Assembly (NCBI GenBank): GCA_016186625.1
Contig: JACPLG010000008.1
Coordinates: 144,723 to 208,722 of the forward strand
Direction of reading: 5' to 3'
Source of the DNA: Candidatus Levyibacteriota bacterium
Lineage (GTDB): Bacteria > Patescibacteria > Microgenomatia > Levybacterales > UBA12049
Length of the DNA: 64,000 nucleotides
A program made the translations under genes and the position numbers. Below the pieces are notes generated by a model. That model was not told the DNA's origin and did not search any database. It saw only the letters and a list, made by a program, of their open reading frames with translations. Positions 49,557 through 57,471 of the stretch are shown here, one piece after another (positions within the stretch are counted from its first letter, which is position 1; every line of letters begins with the position of its first letter).

Positions 49557-51821
49557 ATGCCTCAAGGAAATGTTGTTTGGTTTGATCAGGTAGACAAGGA
49601 TGATGTTGGTTTAGTAGGTGGAAAAGGAGCTAATCTTGGCGAAATGACCAAAGCAGACTTTCCTGTTCCTCCCGGCTTCATTGTAACTTCCCATGCTTTC
49701 TTTGATTTTATTAAGGAAAACAATCTTGAGCGGAAAATAAAGCATCTTTTAAATACACTTGACTTAAAAAATCCCCACTCTCTAAAACAAGTCTCGGAAA
49801 TGATACAAAAGCTTATTGTTGCTTCCGACCTTTCAGATGAGCTAAAAAAGGGAATTTACCTTTCATATAAAACTTTGGGAGGAGTGCTTAAAGACCCTCT
49901 TGTTGCCGTTCGCTCCTCCGCAACAGCCGAAGATTTACCAAATGCTTCCTTTGCCGGACAGCAGGAAACTTTCTTAAACGTAAGAGGAGAAGCAAATTTA
50001 ATTATTAAAATTAAAGAATGCTGGGCGTCTTTGTATGAAGAGCGGGCAATTTTCTATAGGCACGAAAATAAATACGACAACATTAAAATCGGGATTGCTG
50101 TACCTGTGCAAAAAATGGTGGAATCGGAAAAGTCAGGCGTTATGTTTACAATTGATCCTGTTACCAATGACAAAACAAAAATAATAATAGAAGCAGTTTA
50201 TGGCCTCGGAGAAATGATCGTTCAAGGAATCGTAAAACCAGACCATTATGAAGTAAACAAGTCAACAGATAAAATAATTCTTAAGGAAGTATCTTCTCAG
50301 GACAAAATGCTTAAGAAAGCAGGAGGAACAAATAAAGTTGTTAATGTTTCATTTTTGTCGAGAAGGAAACAAAAAATTTCAGACTCGGAAATCTTGGAAC
50401 TTTATAAACTCGGTAAAAAACTGGAAAGACACTATTACTTCCCCCAAGATGTGGAGTGGGCAATTGAAAATGGTACTGTTTATCTTGTGCAAACAAGACC
50501 CATCACGACAATAAGACCTAAAAAGGAAACGCAAAAAACTGAAAAAGTAAGCTTTGGAGAACTTATATTAAAAGGAGACGGTGCGAGCCCCGGAATTGTT
50601 ACGGGTCACGTAAGAATTATAAAAAACGCTTCGCAAATTGGAAGTGTTGAACCGGGAGAAGTTCTTGTTGCGCCCCAGACAAATCCAGACTACGTTCCTG
50701 CCATGAAAAAAGCATCGGCAATAGTCACCGATTCGGGAGGCAGAACTTCCCATGCAGCGATTGTTTCAAGAGAACTTGGAATTCCGGCAGTAGTAGGAGC
50801 GCAAACGGCTACAAAAGCACTTAAGAACGGTGAGGTTATTACGGTTAACGGCGAAACAGGAGAAATTTTTAAAGGCGGAGACCTCACGCTCTCAACCCGG
50901 GCCGGCGAAACCTTTCCGGAAGAGGAGGAAATAAAAACAGCAACAAAAGTTTATATGAATCTTGCGGAGCCGGAGCTTGCATTAAAACAATCGCAAAGAA
51001 AAGCTGACGGCGTAGGACTTCTCCGAGCCGAGTTTATGATGGCAGGTATCGGAACCCACCCTAAAAAAATGATAAGAGACGGAAAAAAAAGCGTTTTCGT
51101 ACGAGAGCTTGCGCAAAACCTCGAAAAATTCTGCGATGCGTTTAGTCCCCGACCAGTTGTATATAGAGCTTCCGATTTTAAAACCAATGAATACAGAAAT
51201 CTTACCGGAGGGAAAGAATTTGAGCCCGTTGAGCCAAATCCAATGCTGGGATACAGGGGTGCTTTCCGCTACATTCACGACCCGAAAGTCTTTGAAATGG
51301 AACTAGATGCCATAAAGTACGTCAGAAATAAAAAGGGTTTTAAAAATTTGTGGCTGATGGTGCCATTTGTCAGGAGTCCGAAAGAGCTCGTTGGTGTGCG
51401 GAAAATAATTTCTGAGTCTGGTCTTATCCGTTCTTCCACTTTTAAACTCTGGATGATGGTTGAAATTCCAAGTAACGTTATAATTCTTGAAAAATTTATT
51501 GAAGTTGGAATTGACGGAGTTTCAATAGGTACTAATGATTTAACAATGCTCATACTTGGAACCGATAGAGATAACAGTGAAGTTGCTCACGAGTTTGACG
51601 AAAGAGATGAGGCTGTTCTTTGGGCAGTTGAACGGACGATTAAAACCGCCGGAAAAATGGGCGTTACATCCTCGATATGCGGACAGGCTGCATCGTATCC
51701 AGAAATCTTAGAAACTGCAATCAGGTCTGGCGTAACAAGCGTTTCAGTCAGCCCCGATTTGGTTGGTGCGGTTAGGAAGATCATTGCCGAAAAGGAAGAA
51801 AGAATATTTGAAAAACACTAA
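49557..51821 (+). CDS. ppsA: Phosphoenolpyruvate synthase
   Basis: Makes PEP from pyruvate and ATP (gluconeogenic) or runs in reverse. The 754-residue protein has the N-terminal ATP-grasp-like domain (1-320; VGGKGANLGEM, VAVRSSATAEDLPNASFAGQQ), the swivelling domain with catalytic His399 in GGRTSHAAIVSRE, and the C-terminal TIM barrel with MVEIPSN, SIGTNDLT and Cys708 in SICGQAAS. Slightly shorter than E. coli PpsA (792). The stop TAA shares its last base with the ATG of enolase, so the two adjacent glycolytic steps are translationally coupled. Confidence 0.95.
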   Translation: MPQGNVVWFDQVDKDDVGLVGGKGANLGEMTKADFPVPPGFIVTSHAFFDFIKENNLERKIKHLLNTLDLKNPHSLKQVSEMIQKLIVASDLSDELKKGIYLSYKTLGGVLKDPLVAVRSSATAEDLPNASFAGQQETFLNVRGEANLIIKIKECWASLYEERAIFYRHENKYDNIKIGIAVPVQKMVESEKSGVMFTIDPVTNDKTKIIIEAVYGLGEMIVQGIVKPDHYEVNKSTDKIILKEVSSQDKMLKKAGGTNKVVNVSFLSRRKQKISDSEILELYKLGKKLERHYYFPQDVEWAIENGTVYLVQTRPITTIRPKKETQKTEKVSFGELILKGDGASPGIVTGHVRIIKNASQIGSVEPGEVLVAPQTNPDYVPAMKKASAIVTDSGGRTSHAAIVSRELGIPAVVGAQTATKALKNGEVITVNGETGEIFKGGDLTLSTRAGETFPEEEEIKTATKVYMNLAEPELALKQSQRKADGVGLLRAEFMMAGIGTHPKKMIRDGKKSVFVRELAQNLEKFCDAFSPRPVVYRASDFKTNEYRNLTGGKEFEPVEPNPMLGYRGAFRYIHDPKVFEMELDAIKYVRNKKGFKNLWLMVPFVRSPKELVGVRKIISESGLIRSSTFKLWMMVEIPSNVIILEKFIEVGIDGVSIGTNDLTMLILGTDRDNSEVAHEFDERDEAVLWAVERTIKTAGKMGVTSSICGQAASYPEILETAIRSGVTSVSVSPDLVGAVRKIIAEKEERIFEKH

Positions 51822-53083
51822 TGAAAATCAAACAAATTTTCGCCCGAGAAATATTAAATTCTAAAGGTTTTCCTACAGTTGAGACAACTGTAATTCTTGA
51901 AAATGGGATTTCCGAAACCTCATCCTGCCCAACCGGCACATCTGTTAGTAAATATGAAGCAGTTGAGCTTCGTGACAATGATCCGCAAAGATTTAACGGC
52001 TTTGGAGTTTTAAAAGCTGTTAATAATGTTTTAAACGTCATTGCGCCAAAACTTATTGGAAAAGATGTAGAAAACCAAGCAGAAATTGACAATACGCTAA
52101 TAAGTCTTGATAGTAGTTCACAAAAATCAAATCTAGGTGCAAATTCAATACTTCCTGTATCTATGGCCGTAGCTAAAACTGCAGCAAAAAATTTAAACAT
52201 GCCCTTATTTGCATATCTGAGACATTATACGAGCCTTAGTAACGCTCAATTTAAGATTCCCACCCCAGCATTTAATATTATAAACGGCGGAAAACACGCA
52301 GGAAATAATCTTGATTTTCAGGAATTTTTGCTCATTCCCGCATCATCAATTCCCTATCAGGATGCTCTAAACATGGTTGTTACGATTTACCACTATCTTA
52401 AAAAAAGCTTAAAGGATAAAGGGGCTTCGACTCTTGTTGGAGATGAAGGAGGATTTGGTCCTAGCCTTAGAACAAATAGGGATGCTTTGATAATGTTAAG
52501 TGAGGCCATTGGAGAAACCGGCTATAGAATTTCCTATGATGTTTTTCTTGGAATTGATGCATCGGCAAATAATTTTCGGCAGGATGGAGCTTATATTATT
52601 AAAGACAAGGAAGGAAACTTAACATCAGAGGAACTAATAACAGTATACGAAGGGTTAAATGAAGAATATAACCTTTTCTATCTTGAAGATCCTCTTTCAG
52701 AAGATGACTGGGACGGTTGGGAAAAATTAAATAATGTCATTTCAAAAAATACGGTTATTATTGGAGACGACTTAATTGCAACCAATTTCAACAGGCTTCA
52801 AACCGCAATTAGCAAAAATGCAATAGGTGGAGTAATCATAAAACCAAATCAGATTGGGACAGTTATAGAAGCACTGGCAGTAGTTGAGGCTGCAAGGCAA
52901 TATGGACTTAAAATTATAGTATCTCATAGGTCTGGAGAAACAAATGATGATTTTATTGCGGACTTTGCTGTAGGGGTTGGTGCCGATTACGCTAAGTTGG
53001 GAGCGCCAACAAGAGGTGAGCGTGTTGCAAAATACAACAGACTTTTGGAAATTGAAAACCTAATCAGAGGATCTTCGGGCTAA
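51821..53083 (+). CDS. eno: Enolase
   Basis: Interconverts 2-phosphoglycerate and PEP. A 420-residue protein with REILNSKGFPTVETTV, GGKHAGNNLDFQEFLLIP, VGDEGGFGP, YLEDPLSEDDW, IIGDDL, IKPNQIGT and VSHRSGETNDDFIADFAVG, so the metal ligands and general acid/base residues appear present. The mobile loop, normally PSGASTG, reads PTGTSVS, and RSERV near the C terminus is RGERV; these changes are unusual and may mark the CPR branch. It follows ppsA with a 1-base overlap and ends 20 bases inside the convergent rsmI gene. Confidence 0.93.
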   Translation: MKIKQIFAREILNSKGFPTVETTVILENGISETSSCPTGTSVSKYEAVELRDNDPQRFNGFGVLKAVNNVLNVIAPKLIGKDVENQAEIDNTLISLDSSSQKSNLGANSILPVSMAVAKTAAKNLNMPLFAYLRHYTSLSNAQFKIPTPAFNIINGGKHAGNNLDFQEFLLIPASSIPYQDALNMVVTIYHYLKKSLKDKGASTLVGDEGGFGPSLRTNRDALIMLSEAIGETGYRISYDVFLGIDASANNFRQDGAYIIKDKEGNLTSEELITVYEGLNEEYNLFYLEDPLSEDDWDGWEKLNNVISKNTVIIGDDLIATNFNRLQTAISKNAIGGVIIKPNQIGTVIEALAVVEAARQYGLKIIVSHRSGETNDDFIADFAVGVGADYAKLGAPTRGERVAKYNRLLEIENLIRGSSG

Positions 53084-53759
53084 ATAAGATAACAAATTCT
53101 CCGCGGACAGCTTCAGTTTCGTATTTTTTCTTCAAGTTTTCAACATTATCATTTATTCTTTCTTCATGAATTTTGGTAAGCTCTCGCATTAGAGTTATTT
53201 CCAAATTGCCAAAAACTTCCTGCAAGCTTTTTAAAGTTTTGACAAGTTTGTGAGGGGCTTCATAAATAACTGCTGTTGCCTCCAAGTTACTGTTTGCTTC
53301 TTTAAGATTCCTAAGTAGCTTAAGCCTTTTCCCCTCTTTTTTTGGTAAAAATCCTAAAAAAATAAATTTGTCGGTTGGAAGCCCTGAAGAGACTAGAGCT
53401 GACACCACGGCTGAAGGGCCAGGAATAGAAATGACATTAATTCCCTCTTCCAATGCTAAGCGAACAAGCCTAAAACCCGGATCGGAAATTCCCGGCGTCC
53501 CGGAATCAGAGATAAGAGCTAGGTCTTGCCCGTTTTTTAAAATATTTAAAATATTAGGAATTCTTGCCATTTCTACCTGCTCATAGTAAGAAACTAGCAT
53601 ATGGTGATTCTCAATTCCTAAACTTTTTAGAAGCGTGCCGGTCTTTCTTGTGTCCTCACAGGCGATGTAGTTCACCTTTTTCAAAATATTGATTGCTCGC
53701 AATGTTATGTCTTGCAAGTTTCCAATAGGCGTTGCTACAATGAAAAGAGTGCCAAACAT
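53064..53759 (-). CDS. rsmI: 16S rRNA (cytidine(1402)-2'-O)-methyltransferase
   Basis: RsmI methylates the ribose of C1402 in the ribosome decoding centre. The 231-residue protein has the tetrapyrrole-methylase fold landmarks: LFIVATPIGNLQDITLRAI, ACEDTRKTGTLL, ALISDSGTPGISDPG, ISIPGPSAVVSALVSSGL and FIFLGFLPKK. The usual C-terminal tail (about 50 residues) is shortened, ending GEFVILFSPKIL. Its 3' end overlaps the convergent enolase gene by 20 bases. Confidence 0.94.
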   Translation of the reverse strand: MFGTLFIVATPIGNLQDITLRAINILKKVNYIACEDTRKTGTLLKSLGIENHHMLVSYYEQVEMARIPNILNILKNGQDLALISDSGTPGISDPGFRLVRLALEEGINVISIPGPSAVVSALVSSGLPTDKFIFLGFLPKKEGKRLKLLRNLKEANSNLEATAVIYEAPHKLVKTLKSLQEVFGNLEITLMRELTKIHEERINDNVENLKKKYETEAVRGEFVILFSPKIL

Positions 53760-53780
53760 GGTTATAATGATTGAATTGTT

Positions 53781-53806
53781 AAATGGTCTTTAGCCATTTT
53801 TTTCTT
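53781..53806 (+). terminator. Terminator-like hairpin just before the dedA start
   Basis: AAATGG, 7-base loop, CCATTT, followed by T-rich sequence, only 2 bases before the ATG at 53809 and after a TATAAT at 53763-53768. It could attenuate dedA. Confidence 0.5.
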
Positions 53807-53808
53807 TT

Positions 53809-54447
53809 ATGCATCAAATTGTTGAAATTCTAACAAGCTTAATTATACAGTTTATAGAAGGGACTGGCTACATGGGTATTTTTATCCTAATGACCTTGGA
53901 ATCCGCTCTTATACCGCTTCCCTCGGAAATTACAATGCCTTTTTCTGGATTTCTTGTACAGCAGGGCAAACTCAATTTTTGGCTAGTTGTTTTGGCTGGT
54001 ACATTTGGTAATCTGGTCGGTTCTTTAATTGCTTATGGAATTGGTTATTATCTTGAAGAACATGTAATTTTAAAGTGGATTAGAAAATGGGGCAAGCTCC
54101 TACTTCTTACAGAACATGAATATGAGAGATCGCTTAGGTGGCTTAGAAAATACGGAGATGCTGTTGCTTTTTTCTCAAGACTACTTCCTGCTATTAGAAC
54201 ATTTATTTCCCTCCCAGCAGGTCTTTCAGAGATGAATGTTTGGAAATTTTCTTTCTATACATTTGTTGGTTCGCTCCTTTGGTCAATTGCCCTAACCTAC
54301 ATTGGTGTACGCTTCGGTTCCCAATGGGATAAGCTAGAGCCTTACTTCAGACAGTTCCAGATAGCGTTAGGAGCAATATTCGTAATCGGCCTACTCTGGT
54401 ACATCAACCACAAGTTGAAGATCATCAAACTTCCAAAAATTCGCTAG
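53809..54447 (+). CDS. DedA family membrane protein
   Basis: A 212-residue polytopic protein of the DedA/VTT (SNARE-associated) family; members act as lipid-carrier or phospholipid scramblases and protect the membrane potential. Landmarks: IFILMTLESALIPLPSEITMPFSGFLV, FGNLVGSLIAYGIGYYLE, FFSRLLPAIRTFISLPAGLSEM and GSLLWSIALTYIGVRFG. The E...R and RxxPxxR motifs are both intact. The stop overlaps the convergent lexA stop by 4 bases. Confidence 0.92.
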   Translation: MHQIVEILTSLIIQFIEGTGYMGIFILMTLESALIPLPSEITMPFSGFLVQQGKLNFWLVVLAGTFGNLVGSLIAYGIGYYLEEHVILKWIRKWGKLLLLTEHEYERSLRWLRKYGDAVAFFSRLLPAIRTFISLPAGLSEMNVWKFSFYTFVGSLLWSIALTYIGVRFGSQWDKLEPYFRQFQIALGAIFVIGLLWYINHKLKIIKLPKIR

Positions 54448-55079
54448 TATGATTTGAAGCGGCGGACTATTCCTACAGCTATTCCTTGGATTTTGATCTG
54501 ACTCGGATAAATTGGCTCCATACTCGAATTAGCAGGCCTAAGTATTACCCTGTCCCCTTCTTTATAGAATTTCTTAAGAGTTGAAAGGCTGTCATCAACT
54601 AGGGCAACTACTATGTCCCCGTTGTTGGCTACATCTGATTTTTCAATCACCACAAAATCTCCATCCAATATCCCTTCTTCAATCATGGAGTCTCCTTTTA
54701 CCTGAAGAACGTATGCTGTTTTTTTGCCGGATATCATAGAAGCTGAAATTTGAAATGTGGCATTTGGGTCTGTGTGAGGTTCAAGCGGTTTTCCTGCAGC
54801 AATAAACCCCATTAGCGGAAGCTCAATTGAAGGAGGTTGTCCTATTAATCCTTGAGCAGCTTTTTCATCAATAATTTTTAAAACCCTAGTATTTCCTTCA
54901 ACTTTCTGGACATAACCTTTTTCAACAAGAGCTCTTATTATAGAGTGGACTGTTGAATTACTTTTGTGTCCCGTTGCATTGGAAATTTCCGAAAGAGTTG
55001 GAGAATATCCGTGAGTTTTTTGGAACTGAGCCAAAAACTCCAAAACATCCCTTTCTTTTCTATATAGTACTCCTGGCAT
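54444..55079 (-). CDS. lexA: LexA repressor
   Basis: LexA represses SOS genes and cleaves itself when RecA is activated. The 211-residue protein has an N-terminal winged helix (1-70: RDVLEFLAQFQKTHGYSPTLSEISNATGHKSNSTVHSIIRAL) and an S24 peptidase domain with the scissile Ala95-Gly96 bond in FIAAGKPL, nucleophile Ser131 (KGDSMIEEGI) and Lys169 (STLKKF). Its own operator was searched for upstream but not identified. Together with uvrB next to it and uvrA/uvrC elsewhere in the window, it implies a working SOS circuit. Confidence 0.95.
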   Translation of the reverse strand: MPGVLYRKERDVLEFLAQFQKTHGYSPTLSEISNATGHKSNSTVHSIIRALVEKGYVQKVEGNTRVLKIIDEKAAQGLIGQPPSIELPLMGFIAAGKPLEPHTDPNATFQISASMISGKKTAYVLQVKGDSMIEEGILDGDFVVIEKSDVANNGDIVVALVDDSLSTLKKFYKEGDRVILRPANSSMEPIYPSQIKIQGIAVGIVRRFKSY

Positions 55080-55393
55080 ATTTATTCACACTGAGCTAAG
55101 TCGAATGTGTGTATATTTTATACGAAAAAAAATAGAATTTTGCAAGAGGACGTAATGAATCAATCTATGTCAATTTTATAATTTTGTCATGTGTGATAAA
55201 ATTAATGTTCGTATTTCCTCTCTCGAATAAATATAAAATAGTAAATATTAAAAATATATATAAAAATCAAAATCAAAATCACCAAGCGTTCTAGGGAATA
55301 TTTGATATTTACTATGTATATTTGCTATTTGCTTTTTAATATTTGAAATTAATGACGCTGACAAATAATAAGTAGTAACGATAATTATTGTTT
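55080..55393. other. AT-rich divergent intergenic region between lexA and uvrB
   Basis: These 314 bases hold no open frame. They are strikingly AT-rich, with a pair ATAGTAAATAT and ATATTTACTAT forming an inverted repeat across about 75 bases, and a short AAATC direct repeat (three units). GATAAT at 55380-55385 is the likely uvrB -10 box. The region should contain the promoters and any SOS operators of both genes. Confidence 0.5.
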
Positions 55394-57424
55394 ATGGATT
55401 TTAAACTCGTATCAGACTTTGCGCCTGCCGGTGATCAACCACAGGCAATTGAAAAACTTACCAAAAGCATTGAGTCGGAAAACAGGCACTCTGTCCTTCT
55501 TGGTGTTACCGGTAGTGGAAAAACGTTTACAATGGCAAATGTAATTCAAAATCTCCAGCGTCCAACTCTAATTATTTCTCACAACAAAACATTGGCAGCC
55601 CAACTTTATCAGGAGTTTAGAGACTTTTTTCCGCAAAATACGGTAAGCTATTTTGTTTCATATTACGATTATTACCAGCCCGAGGCATATATGCCAACAA
55701 CTGACACATATATTGAAAAAGAATCAGAAGTAAATGAGGAGATTGACAAGCTTAGACTTCTTGCTACAACTTCCCTCCTGACAAGAAAAGACGTTATAGT
55801 TGTTGCCTCAGTTTCTTGCATCTATAATATCGGTTCTCCTTTTGAGTACAGAAAATTTGTAGCCTTACTTGAGATTGGGACAGAAACTGACCAGAAAGAC
55901 ATGATGCTTAAGCTTGCTGATCTTCAATACTCAAGAAACGATTACTCATTCCAGCGAGGAACTTTTCGCTCCCGTGGTGAGTCAATTGATGTCTTCCCGG
56001 CTTACATGGACAACGGAATCAGAATTGATATAGCAAACAATAAAATAATAGGTCTTGAAGAGTTTGATCCACTTTTAGGAAAGACGGTAAGTAAACTTGA
56101 CCATGCAGTAATTTATCCTGCCAAGCATTATATGACAGATCCCAGGACTTATGGTGATGTGTTCAAACATATCCGAGCCGATATGGAAAAGAGAGAAAAA
56201 GAACTTAAAAAAAAAGGTAAGCTTCTGGAAGCACAGAGGATAAGGCAGCGGACAACATATGATCTAGAAATGATTCAAGAGCTTGGATTTGTTAACGGTA
56301 TTGAAAACTATTCAAGGTATTTTGACGGTAGAAAGCCCGGAGAACCTCCCCACACTCTTCTTGATTATATGGAAGAATGTTCAAGTAAGTGGCTTTGTTT
56401 TATTGACGAATCTCATATGAGCCTTCCTCAGATTCGGGGAATGTATAACGGGGACAGAGCTAGAAAACAAATGCTAATCGATTATGGTTTTAGGTTACCT
56501 TCAGCGCTTGATAATAGACCTTTGCGCTTTGATGAATTTATGCAGCGTACTCATCAAATGGTTTATGTTTCGGCAACACCCGATGAATATGAAATATCTC
56601 TTGCCACAGAAGCACGCCTGCCAGCGCCTGAGCGCAGCGATGGCGGGCAGGAAAAAAATGCAATAGTTGAGCAGTTGGTGCGCCCAACCGGCTTAGTTGA
56701 CCCAACTATAACCGTTAAACAAACAAAAGGGCAAATTGAAGATCTTATATCTGAAATTGGCAAGCGAGTTAAGAAACACCAAAGAGTTTTGGTTACAACG
56801 CTAACAAAACGTATGTCTGAGGATTTGGCAACTTATTTATCAGAACGGGGAATCTTGGTGTCTTACCTTCATTCTGATATAGAAACGCTAGAGCGCCAGG
56901 ATGAGCTTGATCGGTTGCGCTCAGGAAAATACGATGTTTTAGTCGGAATTAACCTTCTTAGGGAAGGATTGGACCTTCCGGAAGTTTCTCTTGTTACTAT
57001 TTTAGACGCTGATAAAGAAGGGTTTTTGAGAAGTAGAACTTCACTCATTCAGATTATGGGACGAGCCGCAAGAAATGTTGATTCAGAAGTCATAATGTAT
57101 GCAGATAACATTACGGGATCAATGAAAGAGGCAATTGCAGAGGTTGAAAGGAGAAGAAAAGTGCAACTTAAATATAATAAAAAGCATAAAATTACTCCTA
57201 AATCCATACAAAAAGCTATCAGGGCAAGATTGGTTGAAGAGATAGAAGAAGACCAGAAATCTGCGGATTTTCTTTTAAGGCTGCAGGAAAAAGAAGTCTT
57301 AATGCCGGATGAGAAAGAAAGGCTGGTTAAGCAGCTTCGTCAGCAAATGCTCCAAGCTGCAAAAGAACTAGACTTCGAAACCGCAGCAATTTTAAGAGAT
57401 CAAATTAAGGTCCTAAGGCAATAG
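55394..57424 (+). CDS. uvrB: Excinuclease ABC subunit B with a 16-residue insertion
   Basis: UvrB is the damage-verifying helicase-like subunit of nucleotide excision repair. The 676-residue protein has Walker A GVTGSGKTFTMAN, the beta-hairpin region YYDYYQPEAYMPTTDTYIEKE, DEAH-like IDESH, motif VSATP, and the C-terminal UVR motif (QAAKELDFETAAILRDQI). Between VSATP and VEQLVRPTG there is an extra stretch containing EARLPAPERSDGGQ; E. coli has 16 residues there and this protein 32. The inserted DNA is a GC-rich palindrome (56608-56654). ATG 55394 follows GATAAT by 8 bases; TTG 55388 is less likely. Confidence 0.96.
   Translation: MDFKLVSDFAPAGDQPQAIEKLTKSIESENRHSVLLGVTGSGKTFTMANVIQNLQRPTLIISHNKTLAAQLYQEFRDFFPQNTVSYFVSYYDYYQPEAYMPTTDTYIEKESEVNEEIDKLRLLATTSLLTRKDVIVVASVSCIYNIGSPFEYRKFVALLEIGTETDQKDMMLKLADLQYSRNDYSFQRGTFRSRGESIDVFPAYMDNGIRIDIANNKIIGLEEFDPLLGKTVSKLDHAVIYPAKHYMTDPRTYGDVFKHIRADMEKREKELKKKGKLLEAQRIRQRTTYDLEMIQELGFVNGIENYSRYFDGRKPGEPPHTLLDYMEECSSKWLCFIDESHMSLPQIRGMYNGDRARKQMLIDYGFRLPSALDNRPLRFDEFMQRTHQMVYVSATPDEYEISLATEARLPAPERSDGGQEKNAIVEQLVRPTGLVDPTITVKQTKGQIEDLISEIGKRVKKHQRVLVTTLTKRMSEDLATYLSERGILVSYLHSDIETLERQDELDRLRSGKYDVLVGINLLREGLDLPEVSLVTILDADKEGFLRSRTSLIQIMGRAARNVDSEVIMYADNITGSMKEAIAEVERRRKVQLKYNKKHKITPKSIQKAIRARLVEEIEEDQKSADFLLRLQEKEVLMPDEKERLVKQLRQQMLQAAKELDFETAAILRDQIKVLRQ
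56608..56654 (+). repeat. Palindromic element inserted in frame in uvrB
   Basis: Outer arms CCTGCC/GGCAGG and inner stem GCGC-CTGA-GCGC in an otherwise AT-rich gene. Its length matches the 16 extra residues, so reading frame was kept, as with Rickettsia palindromic elements. Confidence 0.65.
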
Positions 57425-57465
57425 CTTTACACCCCGGGTGTGAATTTACCTTTACACCCTAGGGA
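57424..57465 (+). repeat. Dispersed CCCGGG palindromic repeat, copy C
   Basis: Starts at the last base of the uvrB stop: CTTTACACCCCGGGTGTGAA then TTTACCTTTACACCCTAGGG. Contains the perfect palindrome ACACCCcGGGTGT. It separates the convergent uvrB and DUF763 genes. Confidence 0.65.
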
Positions 57466-57471
57466 GACGAT

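Noticed and set aside
55080..55393. LexA boxes of the CTGT-N8-ACAG or GAAC-N4-GTTC type near lexA and uvrB
   Set aside because: No convincing match was found in the lexA or uvrB upstream regions. uvrA and uvrB share only GTAGTAnCG, which is too short to claim.
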